Origin: Aquificota bacterium
GTDB lineage: Bacteria; Aquificota; Aquificia; Aquificales; Aquificaceae
DNA: 64,000 nucleotides
Assembly (NCBI GenBank): GCA_018771605.1
Contig: CP076324.1
Span: 1,589,700 to 1,653,699 of the forward strand
Direction: 5' to 3'
The position numbers and the translations under genes are program-made. Positions 1 through 9,126 of the stretch are shown piece by piece. The notes below the pieces were generated by a model, which saw only the letters and a list, made by a program, of their open reading frames with translations, did no database searches and was not told the origin of the DNA. Numbering within the stretch: the stretch's first letter is position 1; every line of letters starts with the position of its first letter.

Positions 1-519
1 CTCGGGGAAGTTATCCACAAGCTTTATTTTTTTGCTAAAACCCTCTATAAGAGACTCCATATTCTCACCCTTTAGGTCAAGTCTATTAAGTTCAAAGTCA
101 TAACCACAGGCGGATTCCACTATCTTTTGAGCCACATCCCTTGAAACCCCCCTGTTTATAAGTTTGTTCATAAGGTGCAAAGCTCTTATGGAGTATTCCG
201 ATTCCAAGTCATCCTTTTTTGGCTCTTCCTTTTCCAACTTTTGTTTTTTTACAAGGTCCATAACCTCCTTTAGGTTTTCCTTTAGTCTGTTTATCTCTTG
301 GTATAAACTCTCTTCTTTTTTTAACTCTGTGGCAAAGTCTTCCTTATCTGGTATGCCAACGGTTATCTCCAGCTTTGAACTTTTTGGAAAAGGTAAAAAG
401 GGTATAAGCTTTTGTTTTACAACCCTTGTGGACAGAATAACCGCCTCAGACCCATATAAAGCCCTTACCTCCTCCACTGCCTCCTGAAGGGAATCCACCA
501 CCAGCTTTTTAATCTTCAT
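1..519 (-). CDS. flhF: Flagellar biosynthesis GTPase FlhF, N-terminal part (runs off the window)
   Basis: SRP-family GTPase that helps place and assemble flagella at the cell pole. Only the first 173 codons are present; the GTPase domain lies beyond the left edge. The ATG at 519 opens a protein starting [20 protein letters not shown], followed by [13 protein letters not shown], the usual FlhF N-terminal (B domain) pattern. Next comes a charged, probably helical stretch and the start of the N domain. The start overlaps the end of flhA by 11 nt, so the two are probably translationally coupled. The order flhA-flhF is conserved in many flagellated bacteria. Confidence 0.85.
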   Translation of the reverse strand, partial: MKIKKLVVDSLQEAVEEVRALYGSEAVILSTRVVKQKLIPFLPFPKSSKLEITVGIPDKEDFATELKKEESLYQEINRLKENLKEVMDLVKKQKLEKEEPKKDDLESEYSIRALHLMNKLINRGVSRDVAQKIVESACGYDFELNRLDLKGENMESLIEGFSKKIKLVDNFPE

Positions 520-2545
520 CTACCACACCTATAACCTTAAGGTTTAGCTGTCTATCAAGTTCATTATAAGACAGCACAGTAAGGTTTGGCATGTAATTTT
601 CAAGCACCTTCCTTACATGCCTCCTTATGCTTCCAGAGGTGATGATAAGTGGTATAGCTTGGTATTGGTTAAACTTAACAATCTCCTGCGATAGCTTGGG
701 ATATACCTTATTAACCAAAAGGTCCAAAAATTCATCTTCTTTACCTTCCTGAACATATGCGGTTAGCTTGGCTTCAAGCTTGGGAGATATTATCATGGCG
801 TACAATGTTCCGTTAGTGCTATACAACCTTGTTATTCTTTTAGAAAGCCTTTGCCTTACAAACTCTGTAAGCAGGTCTGGGTCCTTTGTCTGTTCTATGT
901 AATCTGCAAGAGTTTCAAGTATGGTAAGAAGGTCGTTTATGGGTATGCCTTCCCTCAAAAGGTTTTGGAGCACTCTATGTAGTATGGATATGGGTACTAC
1001 ATCTGGCACAAGGCCCTGCACCGCCTTTGGATATTTTTTAGATAGGTTCTCCACAAGTTCCATAACCTCTGCCCTTCCCAGTATTTCATAAAGGTTTCTC
1101 TTTATGGTTTCACTCAAATGGGTAATTATCACTGTAGATATATCCACCACCATATAGCCAAGCCTTTGGGCCTTATCTTTTAGTTCTTCCCTTATCCAAT
1201 AGGCTTTTAACTTAAAGGATGGATCCTTTGTTTCTATACCTTGAAGGGGTTCTCTTGCATTGCCAAGGTCTATGGCGAGCCAATGTCCTGGGAAAACTTC
1301 AAAGGAATCTACTTCTATGCCTCTTACCAATATTCTGTACTGGTGGGGCTTTAGCCTAAGGTTATCCCTAATATGCACAAGGGGTATTATCACACCGTAA
1401 TCATTTGCCAGCTGTCTCCTTATGGACTTTATCCTATCTGGAATGTCTCCACCCTGCGACTCATCCACGTAGGGTATAAGACCATAACCTATTTCAAGGG
1501 CTATAGCTTCAGGCTGTGTGAAAAACTCTTCCTCTTTCTTTTCCAAAGCGGGCTTTTTCTGTTCTTTCAATACCTCTTCAAGCTTTCTAAGTTCCTCTTG
1601 CTTTAGGGCTTTGTTTAGTGTGTAATAGAGGCCTCCAAGGAGACCAGCCAACAGGAAAAAGGGCAACTTGGGAAAGCCCGGTATAAGGCCTATAAAGAGT
1701 AAAAGGCCAGAGGAAAATAGGAATACTCTTGGCTCCTTTGAAAACTCTTCTAAAAGGGCCCTTCCAAGCCTATCCTTTGAAGAAGACTTTGTCACGACCA
1801 CGCCAGCGGCCGTGGAAAGCATCAAAGCAGGTATCTGGCTGGCAAGCCCCTCCCCTACTGTGAGCAAAGAATAGGTTCTTATGGCATCAAGAAAGCCCAT
1901 ACCCTTGAAGACCAATCCCACCACAAGGCCACCCACAAGGCTCAAAAAGAGTATGATGAGGGCTGCGATGGCATCACCCCTTATAAACTTACTGGCACCG
2001 TCCATGGCTCCATAAAAGCTTGCCTCCTGTTCAAGCTGTGCCCTCCTTCTTTTGGCTTCTTCCTCCGTTATAAGGCCTGCGTTTAGGTCTGCGTCTATGC
2101 TCATCTGCTTTCCTGGCATGGCATCCAAGGTAAAGCGTGCCGCCACTTCTGAGACCCTCTCCGCACCCCTTGTTATCACTATGAAGTTTATAACTATAAA
2201 GATTAGAAAGACTATAAGACCCACCACAACGTCTCCACCTACCACAAAAGTGCCAAAGCCTTCTATTATATGTCCCGCCGCATCCGTTCCCTCATGCCCA
2301 TGGAGAAGGATCCTTCTGGCGGCGGCAATATTAAGGGAAAGCCTCAAAAGGGTCCCCAAAAGCAATATGCTTGGAAATACAGAAAGCTCAAGTGGTTCCT
2401 TTATGAAGGTGGTAAGCACAAGCACAGTCAAAGAAAAGGTAATGCTAAGAGCCAATAAAAGGTCCAAAAGAAAGGCTGGAATAGGAAGGATTATGGCGCT
2501 TAGTATGACTATAAAGGCTATGATTATCCACCCTTCCCTCAGCAT
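509..2545 (-). CDS. flhA: Flagellar type III export apparatus protein FlhA
   Basis: Inner-membrane subunit of the flagellar export gate, which couples proton flow to secretion of rod, hook and filament proteins. 678 aa, a normal family length. The N-terminal half is a polytopic membrane domain; the FHIPEP-family signature follows at about residues 126-150 ([20 protein letters not shown]). A conserved Asp sits in the loop at about residue 191 ([10 protein letters not shown]). The C-terminal ~330 residues form the cytoplasmic chaperone-substrate docking domain. The ATG at 2545 has no Shine-Dalgarno sequence and lies 7 nt after a TATATT hexamer. Divergent from proS; flhF overlaps its end. Confidence 0.97.
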   Translation of the reverse strand: MLREGWIIIAFIVILSAIILPIPAFLLDLLLALSITFSLTVLVLTTFIKEPLELSVFPSILLLGTLLRLSLNIAAARRILLHGHEGTDAAGHIIEGFGTFVVGGDVVVGLIVFLIFIVINFIVITRGAERVSEVAARFTLDAMPGKQMSIDADLNAGLITEEEAKRRRAQLEQEASFYGAMDGASKFIRGDAIAALIILFLSLVGGLVVGLVFKGMGFLDAIRTYSLLTVGEGLASQIPALMLSTAAGVVVTKSSSKDRLGRALLEEFSKEPRVFLFSSGLLLFIGLIPGFPKLPFFLLAGLLGGLYYTLNKALKQEELRKLEEVLKEQKKPALEKKEEEFFTQPEAIALEIGYGLIPYVDESQGGDIPDRIKSIRRQLANDYGVIIPLVHIRDNLRLKPHQYRILVRGIEVDSFEVFPGHWLAIDLGNAREPLQGIETKDPSFKLKAYWIREELKDKAQRLGYMVVDISTVIITHLSETIKRNLYEILGRAEVMELVENLSKKYPKAVQGLVPDVVPISILHRVLQNLLREGIPINDLLTILETLADYIEQTKDPDLLTEFVRQRLSKRITRLYSTNGTLYAMIISPKLEAKLTAYVQEGKEDEFLDLLVNKVYPKLSQEIVKFNQYQAIPLIITSGSIRRHVRKVLENYMPNLTVLSYNELDRQLNLKVIGVVDED

Positions 2546-2552
2546 AGACTAT

Positions 2553-2558
2553 AATATA
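2553..2558 (-). promoter_or_regulatory. -10-like hexamer of flhA
   Basis: On the minus strand TATATT lies 7 nt before the flhA ATG, with no Shine-Dalgarno sequence between. The spacing predicts a leaderless or near-leaderless mRNA. No clear -35 was found. Confidence 0.4.
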
Positions 2559-2594
2559 CTCTATTAACTTAGGCTATTTCAAAGAGCTAAATGA

Positions 2595-2600
2595 TATAAT
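2595..2600 (+). promoter_or_regulatory. -10 box of proS, predicting a leaderless transcript
   Basis: A perfect TATAAT ends 7 nt before the proS ATG at 2608. The intervening GGAATAA is no ribosome-binding site at that spacing. Transcription would start at or next to the start codon. The -35 is weak. Confidence 0.5.
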
Positions 2601-2607
2601 GGAATAA

Positions 2608-4320
2608 ATGCGTTGGAGTAAGTATTTTTGGTATACATCTAAGGAAGACCCTGCCGATGCAGAAGCTCCTTCTCACAAGCTTCTTATAAAAGGTGGCTTT
2701 ATAAAGCAGGTTTCTGCTGGCATATACGAGCTTACTCCTCCCGGTGTAAGGGTCCTAAGGAAGATAGAAAACATAGTGCGTAAAGAGATGGACAGAAGTG
2801 GCGCCCAAGAGGTCTTGCTTACCGTTTTGAACCCAGCAGAACTTTGGAGAGAAACGGGAAGATGGGACCTGTATGGAAGGGAGCTTTTTACTCTAAAAGA
2901 CAGGAACGGAAGGGAATACTGCCTTGGACCTACCCACGAGGAGGAGATAACAGACCTTGTAAGAAGCTACGTAAACTCCTACAGACAGCTTCCTTTAATC
3001 CTTTATCAAATACAGGTAAAGTTTAGGGATGAAAAAAGGCCACGCTTTGGCCTTATAAGGGGAAGGGAGTTTATTATGAAGGATGCTTATTCTTTTGATG
3101 CGGACGAGATGTCCGCCATGATCTCTTACGAGAGCATGAAGTTTGCCTACCATAGGATCTTTAAAAAGCTCAGGATAGACACCCTTATGGTGGAGGCGAG
3201 CGTAGGTACCATAGGTGGTATAAGCTCCCATGAGTTTGTGGTGCTTACCGATTATGGGGAGGCAAGGGTAGCTTACTGCGAAAACTGTGGCTATGCGGCC
3301 AATGCGGAGATAGTAAAGCTTCCAAAGCCGGAAGAGGAAAGAGAGGAAGAAAGGCCCTTGCAAGAAGTGGCCACACCCGGCACAGATACCATAGAAAAGC
3401 TCTCTTCCTACCTTGGTGTGCCTGCAAGAAAGATCATAAAGGCTGTGCTTTACGTGGTGGATGGAAAAGATTTTGTAATGTTTATGATAAGGGGAGACAG
3501 AAATGTGGATGAGAACAAGGTGGAGGCCGTTTTGGGAACGGAAAACTTCAGGCTTGCAGAGGATAAGGAGGTTTGGGACCTTTTGAAAACAAAGAAGGGC
3601 TTTATAGGACCTTTTAACCTTCCACCTTCCATAAGGGTCTATTGGGACAACTCCACCTACGGCATAAAGAACGCAGTCATAGCCTTCAACAAGCCAGACT
3701 ATCACTACATAAACGCAAACCCCGGAAGGGACTTTTCTTATGGTGATTTTGTGGATGTGTGCCAGGTGGAAGAAGGAGACCCATGCCCTAAATGTGGGTC
3801 TTCTTTGAAGGTAAGAAGAGGCTTGGAGCTTGGACATATATTCCTTTTAGGCACAAGGTATTCGGAGCCTATGAAGGCATACTATAAGGACCCACAGGGT
3901 CAAGAGAGGCCCATAATTATGGGCTGTTATGGCATTGGTATATCAAGGTGCATATCCGCCATAGTGGAGCAGTACCACGATGAGAAGGGTATAAAGTGGC
4001 CCACGCCAGTGGCACCCTTTGAGCTAAATATCATATGTGTAAACCCTTCAGACCCAGAACAAAGAGATGTGGCAGAAAGGCTATATATGCTTGCCCAAGA
4101 GTATGGCATAGAGACCATTTACGATGATAGAGACGAAAGCCCGGGCTTTAAGTTTGCGGACGCAGACCTTTGTGGATTTCCCTATAGGATAGTGGTAGGC
4201 AAAAAGGTAAAAGAGGGTAAGGTGGAGCTTCAAAGTAGGCACACGGGCGAAAGGTGGGATGTGGATATAGATAAGGCGGTAGAAGAGGTAAAAAGGCTAA
4301 TAGAGGAAGATAAAAAGTAA
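2608..4320 (+). CDS. proS: Prolyl-tRNA synthetase, bacterial type with editing insertion
   Basis: Class II aminoacyl-tRNA synthetase charging tRNA-Pro. 570 aa, the length of bacterial ProRS with the INS editing domain. Motif 2 lies near residues 139-160 (FRDEKRPRFGLIRGREFIMK without gaps), motif 3 near 438-447 (GCYGIGISRC), and the YbaK-like editing insertion lies between them. Two small Cys groups, YCENCGYAANAE and CPKCGSSL, flank the insertion and could bind zinc. The C-terminal anticodon-binding domain contains YDDRDESPGFKFADADL. Monocistronic by position, divergent from flhA. Confidence 0.97.
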   Translation: MRWSKYFWYTSKEDPADAEAPSHKLLIKGGFIKQVSAGIYELTPPGVRVLRKIENIVRKEMDRSGAQEVLLTVLNPAELWRETGRWDLYGRELFTLKDRNGREYCLGPTHEEEITDLVRSYVNSYRQLPLILYQIQVKFRDEKRPRFGLIRGREFIMKDAYSFDADEMSAMISYESMKFAYHRIFKKLRIDTLMVEASVGTIGGISSHEFVVLTDYGEARVAYCENCGYAANAEIVKLPKPEEEREEERPLQEVATPGTDTIEKLSSYLGVPARKIIKAVLYVVDGKDFVMFMIRGDRNVDENKVEAVLGTENFRLAEDKEVWDLLKTKKGFIGPFNLPPSIRVYWDNSTYGIKNAVIAFNKPDYHYINANPGRDFSYGDFVDVCQVEEGDPCPKCGSSLKVRRGLELGHIFLLGTRYSEPMKAYYKDPQGQERPIIMGCYGIGISRCISAIVEQYHDEKGIKWPTPVAPFELNIICVNPSDPEQRDVAERLYMLAQEYGIETIYDDRDESPGFKFADADLCGFPYRIVVGKKVKEGKVELQSRHTGERWDVDIDKAVEEVKRLIEEDKK

Positions 4321-4393
4321 GTTTGTCTAAGTTTATTTTTATCCATGTGTTCTGCAATTATTCAGGGAGTTCTCACTTTGCCTTTGTATATGT

Positions 4394-4399
4394 TAAGAT
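4394..4399 (+). promoter_or_regulatory. -10-like hexamer of hemE
   Basis: TAAGAT lies 7 nt before the hemE ATG, with no Shine-Dalgarno sequence between. The rest of the 86-nt gap from proS is AT-rich and shows no hairpin terminator. Confidence 0.35.
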
Positions 4400-4406
4400 A
4401 ATTTAA

Positions 4407-5411
4407 ATGCTCCTTCTTGATAGTCTAAAGGGAGAAAGGATACCGCGCTTCCCCGTTTGGCTTATGCGCCAGGCTGGCAGATACATGCCACAGTATAGGG
4501 AACTAAGGGAAAAGGAAAGGGACTTTTTAAGCTTTTGCAAAAAGGTGGACCTTGCGGTAAGGGCAAGCCTACTTCCCTTGGAACTCCTTGGCGTGGATGC
4601 TATCATCATCTTTTCAGACATCCTTGTGCCTCTTGAACCTATGGGTGTAGAGGTAAGGTTTGAGGAGGGAGAAGGGCCAGTGCTTTCTTGGGATGGCAAT
4701 GTTTCTTCTTTAAAAAGGATAAGCTTTTCTCAGGTGGAGTTTGTGGGTGAGATAATAAGGGGAGTAAAAGGGCAAGTCAAAGAGGTGCCAGTTATAGGCT
4801 TTTGTGGCGCTCCCTTTACCTTAATGGCCTATATGGTGGAGGGTGGGTCCAACAGGGACTTTAGAAAGACAAAGCTTTTTATGTGGACAAGAAAGGAAGA
4901 ATACAAAAGGCTTATGAGTTTGCTTGTGGAGAACCTTTTGGAGTATTTGAAAGGGCAGATCAAAGCTGGTGCGGACCTACTTCAGGTCTTTGACAGCTGG
5001 GCCATGTATATGCCCTATGAGGACTTTGAGGAATACGCTCAGAGCTATTTAAAAGTTCTTTTTGAAGAGTTAAAAAAGCATTCAGACACACCCATCATAT
5101 ACTTCTACAGAGGCTCCGGCTCCTTTTTGAAAGCCCTTGAAGGCCTCCCAGTGGATGCCGTCTCTGTAGACTGGACTGTGGATATGATTGATGCCATGAG
5201 GAATAGCTCTAAGGCCTTTCAGGGGAACTTGGACCCTACGGTGCTTTATGCAGATGAGGAGACTATAGTAAGGAAGGCGTTGGAGCTTTTGAGATGTATT
5301 CCAAGGAGGTCTAAGTATATATTCAACTTGGGCCATGGGCTTATGCCCGATATGGACCTAAATAAAGTAAGGCTTTTGGTGGATACGGTAAAGGGCTACA
5401 GGCTCACATGA
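4407..5411 (+). CDS. hemE: Uroporphyrinogen decarboxylase
   Basis: Decarboxylates the four acetate side chains of uroporphyrinogen III to give coproporphyrinogen III, a cytoplasmic step of haem synthesis. 334 aa, normal length. The N-terminal family signature (FPVWLMRQAGRYMPQYRELR) lies near residues 15-34, with the substrate-binding arginines of the PxWxMRQAGR motif. The following FSDILVPLEPMG carries the catalytic Asp region. GFCGAPFTLMAYMVEG and the C-terminal NLGHGLMPD are also typical. The stop overlaps the trm1 start by 4 nt (ATGA), so the genes form a coupled operon. Confidence 0.97.
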   Translation: MLLLDSLKGERIPRFPVWLMRQAGRYMPQYRELREKERDFLSFCKKVDLAVRASLLPLELLGVDAIIIFSDILVPLEPMGVEVRFEEGEGPVLSWDGNVSSLKRISFSQVEFVGEIIRGVKGQVKEVPVIGFCGAPFTLMAYMVEGGSNRDFRKTKLFMWTRKEEYKRLMSLLVENLLEYLKGQIKAGADLLQVFDSWAMYMPYEDFEEYAQSYLKVLFEELKKHSDTPIIYFYRGSGSFLKALEGLPVDAVSVDWTVDMIDAMRNSSKAFQGNLDPTVLYADEETIVRKALELLRCIPRRSKYIFNLGHGLMPDMDLNKVRLLVDTVKGYRLT

Positions 5412-6529
5412 TAAGGGAAGGGAAGGTGCTTTTGGACCTTGAGCTTCCAGAGGTAGTATCTTCTCAGATGGAAGTCTTTTACAACCCCCATATGAGGGAA
5501 AACAGAGATATAAGCCTTTTGATGCTTTTGAGCCTACCATACCAAGATATGAGGATTTGCGACCCCATGGGAGCAAGCGGTGTAAGGCTTCTTAGGATGC
5601 TTTTGGAGACAAACAAGGTAAAGCTGGCAGTTTATAACGATATAAGCCCAAAGGCTGTGGAGTTCTTTAAAGGGCTTATAAAAAGCCATGGCCTTGAAGA
5701 AGATAAGGTGGAGATATACCAAGAGGATGCCTGTTTGCTTTTAAGAAAGTTAAGAAATTTTCACTATGTGGATATTGACCCCTTTGGTTCTCCTGTGCCT
5801 TTTTTGGAAAGCGGTATACTACCAGTGGCAAGGCGTGGTATCCTGGCCATAACGGCCACAGACACCTCAGTCCTTTCTGGCACCTACCCCAGCACATGCA
5901 TAAGGAGGTATGCTTCCAAGCCTTTGCTTTCCGCCGAGTTCTACCATGAGGTAGGCATAAGGATACTCATAAAGAAGGTTGTAGAAGAGGGAGCAAAGCT
6001 TGACTATGCCCTGAGGCCCATATTCTCTTACTCTTATAGGCACTATTTTAGAGTCTTTTTCCAAAAGGACATAGGGCCAAAAAGGGCAGACGAGCTTTTA
6101 AAAAGCGTAGGCTATCTTCTTTACTGTGATAGTTGCCTATACAGAGAAGGTGTGAGCCTTGAATCTTTAAGGGATAGCTGTCCACATTGTGGTAATAGGC
6201 TCCTTTGGGCTGGCCCTCTCTGGCTTGGAAAACTCTGGGACAAGGACCTTGTGGAAAGCCTGTGGCAGATAAGGGGAATGGTGGAGATATCCAAGGAAAC
6301 AAACAAACTTCTTAAGCTGATAAGGGAGGAGTCAAAAATAAATAGCCTTGGCTTTTATACCATATCATCCATGGCAAGGGCCTTTAAAATTGGCCAACCA
6401 CCACCCATAGGGAAGTTCCTAAAAGTTTTTGAAGGCGTGAGGACCCATTACACGGGAGAGGGCTTTAGGACAGAGCTCTCCCATGAGGAAGTTCTAAGGA
6501 GAGTCCATGAGCTACTACAGAGAGCTTAA
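5408..6529 (+). CDS. trm1: tRNA (guanine-N2)-dimethyltransferase Trm1
   Basis: SAM-dependent enzyme making m2,2G in tRNA. Trm1 is typical of archaea and eukaryotes but is known in Aquifex aeolicus, where it modifies G26 and also G27. 373 aa. The SAM-binding motif is DPMGASGVR (residues 52-60) and the catalytic motif IV is DIDPFGSPV (122-130). A four-cysteine zinc site is formed by C240, C243, C258 and C261. It starts inside the hemE stop and its end overlaps the next orphan gene by 23 nt. The family call is secure; the exact target bases are taken from the A. aeolicus enzyme. Confidence 0.92.
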   Translation: MIREGKVLLDLELPEVVSSQMEVFYNPHMRENRDISLLMLLSLPYQDMRICDPMGASGVRLLRMLLETNKVKLAVYNDISPKAVEFFKGLIKSHGLEEDKVEIYQEDACLLLRKLRNFHYVDIDPFGSPVPFLESGILPVARRGILAITATDTSVLSGTYPSTCIRRYASKPLLSAEFYHEVGIRILIKKVVEEGAKLDYALRPIFSYSYRHYFRVFFQKDIGPKRADELLKSVGYLLYCDSCLYREGVSLESLRDSCPHCGNRLLWAGPLWLGKLWDKDLVESLWQIRGMVEISKETNKLLKLIREESKINSLGFYTISSMARAFKIGQPPPIGKFLKVFEGVRTHYTGEGFRTELSHEEVLRRVHELLQRA

Positions 6530-7040
6530 GGATTTTATCTTGGAGATAAAGGGAGATTTTTTCCTTTCACCAAGGGATGCATGGTTTTTGAAGTTTTTGG
6601 AGGAAGAAGGCTATCCATTGCCGGTGGTAAAGGAGGGAATAAAAAGGTTTTTCCTTTATTATCCTCCAGAAAAGAGGACAAAGCTTCCCCTTTTCATGAG
6701 CTTTGAAGAGATAAAAAAGAAAAGGCAAAGGGCCGTAAAAAAAACTGCGCCAGACTGGAAAGAAAAATTCTACCAGAGGCTTGAGGTAGCCAAAAGGTTT
6801 TTGGGAGAAGAATTGACCTATCCAGAACCAAAGGACCAAGCGCAGGCTGAGGAAATACTCATAAGCTTGGAAAATGAGATAGCTCAAAGGCTTTATGATG
6901 CTTTAAGTAAGGAAGAAAAGATAAGCCTTATGAAAAAGTTTTCAGTTTTTAAAGAAAACAAAGAGCTTTTAAAGGCTATGGTAAAGAGAGAATTATTTAA
7001 AAGGGTGGGTCTAAAGGGCCTCTCCCTATTCTTGGACTAA
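6507..7040 (+). CDS. Hypothetical protein, coupled to trm1
   Basis: Not recognised. 177 aa, lysine-rich and predicted mostly helical, with no signal peptide, membrane segment or Cys/His cluster. The N-terminus (YYRELKDFILEIKGDFFLSPRDAWFLKFLE, shown in part by SPRDAWFLKFLEEEGYP) resembles a small DNA- or RNA-binding helical fold in which an EEGYPLPVVKEGIKRF stretch could be a recognition helix, but this is only an impression. It overlaps trm1 by 23 nt and its end overlaps the convergent trpE by 15 nt. Its place in the hemE-trm1 operon is the only functional hint. Confidence 0.7.
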   Translation: MSYYRELKDFILEIKGDFFLSPRDAWFLKFLEEEGYPLPVVKEGIKRFFLYYPPEKRTKLPLFMSFEEIKKKRQRAVKKTAPDWKEKFYQRLEVAKRFLGEELTYPEPKDQAQAEEILISLENEIAQRLYDALSKEEKISLMKKFSVFKENKELLKAMVKRELFKRVGLKGLSLFLD

Positions 7041-8507
7041 TTCCGCCATGCTTATGGCCTTCATGAGGGCCTTTGCCTTGTTTACCGTCTCCCACCACTC
7101 TTTTTCTGGGTCCGAGTCAGCCACAATGCCAGCTCCAGCTTGCACAAAGACTTCATTTCCAAGGACCAGTGCAGTCCTTATGGCTATGGCCATGTCCATA
7201 TTTCCATCAAAGGATATGTAGCCCACCGCACCCGCATATATGCCCCTTCTTTGATTTTCAAGTTCCTCTATTATCTGCATGGCTCTTACTTTTGGAGCTC
7301 CAGAGACGGTGCCAGCAGGGAAAAGAGCCTTTAGCACATCCACAGCAGAAAGCCCCTCCTTTAGCTCACCCACCACATCGCTCACTATATGCATTACATG
7401 GGAGTACCTTTCCACCCTCATAAAGCCCTCCACCTTTACGCTCCCGGGCTTGCTAACCCTTCCCACATCGTTCCTTGCAAGGTCCACAAGCATAAGATGC
7501 TCCGCTCTTTCTTTTTCATCCTTTAATAGGTCCCTTTCAAGCTCCAAATCTTCTTCTTCTGTGAGACCCCTCTTCCTTGTGCCAGCTATAGGCCTTGTCT
7601 CAATCCTTTTTTCTTCAAGCCTTACAAGCACCTCCGGAGAAGAGCCTATCACCTTTATGTCTCCAAGGTCCATGTAATACATGTAAGGTGAAGGGTTTAA
7701 ATACCTCAAGGACCTGTATATACCCTCTGGCTTTCCAAAAAAGTCCTTTTTAAAGCTTTGGGATAGCACTACCTGCACCACATCACCTTGGGCTATGTAT
7801 TCCTTTGCCCTTTTGACTATGTTTAAAAATTCTTCCTTTGTAAAGTTGGACCTCCACTCCCTTAAATCTGGGTCTCTGTGTGGGAAGTGTATGGGATAAA
7901 CACAGCTTTTGAATATTTTCTCTTTTATACCTTCCATTATTCTCCTTGCCCTTTCATACTCTTCTCTTATGTTCCTCTCCGTATTAAGTGGCACTATTAT
8001 GCGTAGGCTACCGCTCAAGTTGTCATGCACCACCACTATATCGCTCATAAGCATAAAAAGGTCAAAGACCTTCAAAGGGTCTGGATTTTTGTCCTCTATA
8101 GGCTCATAATACTTAATTATGTCGTAACCCACATAGCCCACCATACCACCCCAGAACCTTGGAAGTCTTGGATCCTTGTATGGTTTAAAGGCTTTTAGGA
8201 TATCTTCAATGGGTTTCAAAGGGTTTTTCTCTTCAAAAAGCTTTACCCTTCCCCTGTCGTATATGCAACCTATGCCCTTTTTCCATGCATAATAGAAGCC
8301 AGAGGAAAGCACTATAAAGGAATACCTTCCCCACTTTATACCCCCCTCTGCACTCTCAAGGAGAAGGCTATACTTCCATCCACCCTTTAACTTAAGGTAG
8401 AGGGATAGGGGAGTTTCTGTGTCTGCCATAAACTCTGCAAAGACTGGTATGAGGTTGTAATCCTTTGAAAGGGCTTCTACTTCTTCTATGCTAAGGCTCA
8501 TCTGCAT
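7026..8507 (-). CDS. trpE: Anthranilate synthase component I
   Basis: Converts chorismate to anthranilate, the first committed step of tryptophan synthesis, using ammonia from a TrpG glutaminase encoded elsewhere. 493 aa. The N-terminal regulatory domain is followed by the chorismate-binding domain with RPIAGTRKRG, MLVDLARNDVGRV and the C-terminal QAGAGIVADSDPEKEWWET motif. SPEVLVRLEE and GTVSGAPKVRAMQIIEELE also match. The ATG at 8507 has no Shine-Dalgarno sequence; an AT-rich CATAAT lies just upstream. No Trp-codon leader peptide was found, so attenuation by that route is unlikely. Confidence 0.95.
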   Translation of the reverse strand: MQMSLSIEEVEALSKDYNLIPVFAEFMADTETPLSLYLKLKGGWKYSLLLESAEGGIKWGRYSFIVLSSGFYYAWKKGIGCIYDRGRVKLFEEKNPLKPIEDILKAFKPYKDPRLPRFWGGMVGYVGYDIIKYYEPIEDKNPDPLKVFDLFMLMSDIVVVHDNLSGSLRIIVPLNTERNIREEYERARRIMEGIKEKIFKSCVYPIHFPHRDPDLREWRSNFTKEEFLNIVKRAKEYIAQGDVVQVVLSQSFKKDFFGKPEGIYRSLRYLNPSPYMYYMDLGDIKVIGSSPEVLVRLEEKRIETRPIAGTRKRGLTEEEDLELERDLLKDEKERAEHLMLVDLARNDVGRVSKPGSVKVEGFMRVERYSHVMHIVSDVVGELKEGLSAVDVLKALFPAGTVSGAPKVRAMQIIEELENQRRGIYAGAVGYISFDGNMDMAIAIRTALVLGNEVFVQAGAGIVADSDPEKEWWETVNKAKALMKAISMAELVQE

Positions 8508-8540
8508 GCTATATTATGTTAGCACAGTGAAGTTAAAAAG

Positions 8541-8567
8541 GGCGGGCTTTGCCCGCCGAGTTTTTTT
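8541..8567. terminator. Bidirectional intrinsic terminator between trpE and rubrerythrin
   Basis: Perfect 7-bp GC stem GGCGGGC-TTT-GCCCGCC (8541-8557), followed on the plus strand by GAG and seven T, and on the minus strand by CTTTTT. It can stop RNA polymerase from either side. Both flanking genes read away from it, so it looks like an insulator. Confidence 0.7.
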
Positions 8568-8574
8568 ATACCCC

Positions 8575-8603
8575 TTGACAAATGAAAAAAATTTTCATAT
8601 AAT
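8575..8603 (+). promoter_or_regulatory. Consensus sigma70 promoter of rubrerythrin
   Basis: TTGACA at 8575-8580 and TATAAT at 8598-8603, separated by exactly 17 bp: a perfect consensus housekeeping promoter and the strongest in the window. The spacer is filled by a palindrome that probably binds a repressor. Confidence 0.85.
8581..8599. promoter_or_regulatory. Putative operator in the rubrerythrin promoter
   Basis: AATGAAAAAAATTTTCATA contains the 7-3-7 inverted repeat ATGAAAA/TTTTCAT and sits between -35 and -10. By eye, 14 of 19 positions match a palindrome in the peroxiredoxin promoter at 46931-46949. A Fur/PerR-family regulator is the natural candidate. Confidence 0.5.
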
Positions 8604-8638
8604 ATATATAACCAAAAACCTAAAAGGAGGTGGCAACC

Positions 8639-9073
8639 ATGAGCAAGAGCTTACAAGGAACCAAGACCCTTGAGAACCTTATGCATGCCTTTGCTGGCGA
8701 GTCCCAAGCCAACAGAAGGTATCTCTACTTTGCCAGAAAGGCAGACATTGAGGGCTATCCAGACATAGCCAACATATTCAGGGAAACGGCAGAAGGCGAG
8801 ACTGGACACGCCTTTGGACACTTGGAATTCCTTGAGAAGTATGGCGGTGGAGACCCTGCCACCAAGATGCCCATAGGAACCATGGAACAGAACCTTGAAG
8901 CTGCCATAGCTGGTGAAACCTACGAGTACACCGAAATGTACCCAGGTTTTGCAAGGGTAGCAAGGGAAGAAGGTTTTGATGACATAGCCGAGTGGTTTGA
9001 GACCCTTGCCAGGGCAGAAAAGTCCCACGCTGGAAGGTTCCAAAAGGCTTTGGAATCTCTTAAGAACGGCTAA
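8639..9073 (+). CDS. Rubrerythrin lacking the rubredoxin domain (erythrin/sulerythrin type)
   Basis: Di-iron four-helix-bundle peroxidase that reduces hydrogen peroxide to water in anaerobes and microaerophiles. 144 aa from the ATG at 8639, chosen over the in-frame GTG at 8630 because AGGAGG at 8625-8630 is then well spaced. Iron ligands match the family: E21, E54 with H57 (ETGH), E93/E96 (GETYE) and E127 with H130 (EKSH). The C-terminal CxxC rubredoxin domain of classical rubrerythrin is absent, so a separate electron donor is needed. The CCG-domain Fe-S protein downstream could be part of that route (inference). Confidence 0.93.
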   Translation: MSKSLQGTKTLENLMHAFAGESQANRRYLYFARKADIEGYPDIANIFRETAEGETGHAFGHLEFLEKYGGGDPATKMPIGTMEQNLEAAIAGETYEYTEMYPGFARVAREEGFDDIAEWFETLARAEKSHAGRFQKALESLKNG

Positions 9074-9085
9074 TTTAATATCCTT

Positions 9086-9100
9086 GGGGGCCTTGCCCCC
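9086..9100 (+). other. Short GC hairpin between rubrerythrin and the Fe-S protein gene
   Basis: GGGGGC-CTT-GCCCCC, a 6-bp stem just after the rubrerythrin stop, with no following T-run. It is more likely a processing or partial attenuation site than a full terminator, letting rubrerythrin be made in excess of the downstream gene. Confidence 0.4.
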
Positions 9101-9126
9101 ACCCTTAATTAAAAAAGGAGGGAATT

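Noticed and set aside
2995-3837. Long open frame (280 codons) on the minus strand inside proS
   Set aside because: Lies wholly antisense to a clear prolyl-tRNA synthetase, has no family motif and a composition typical of a shadow frame.
8508-8640. Trp-codon leader peptide and attenuator for trpE
   Set aside because: No short frame with consecutive Trp codons is seen before trpE, and a -10-like box lies between the hairpin and the start codon.
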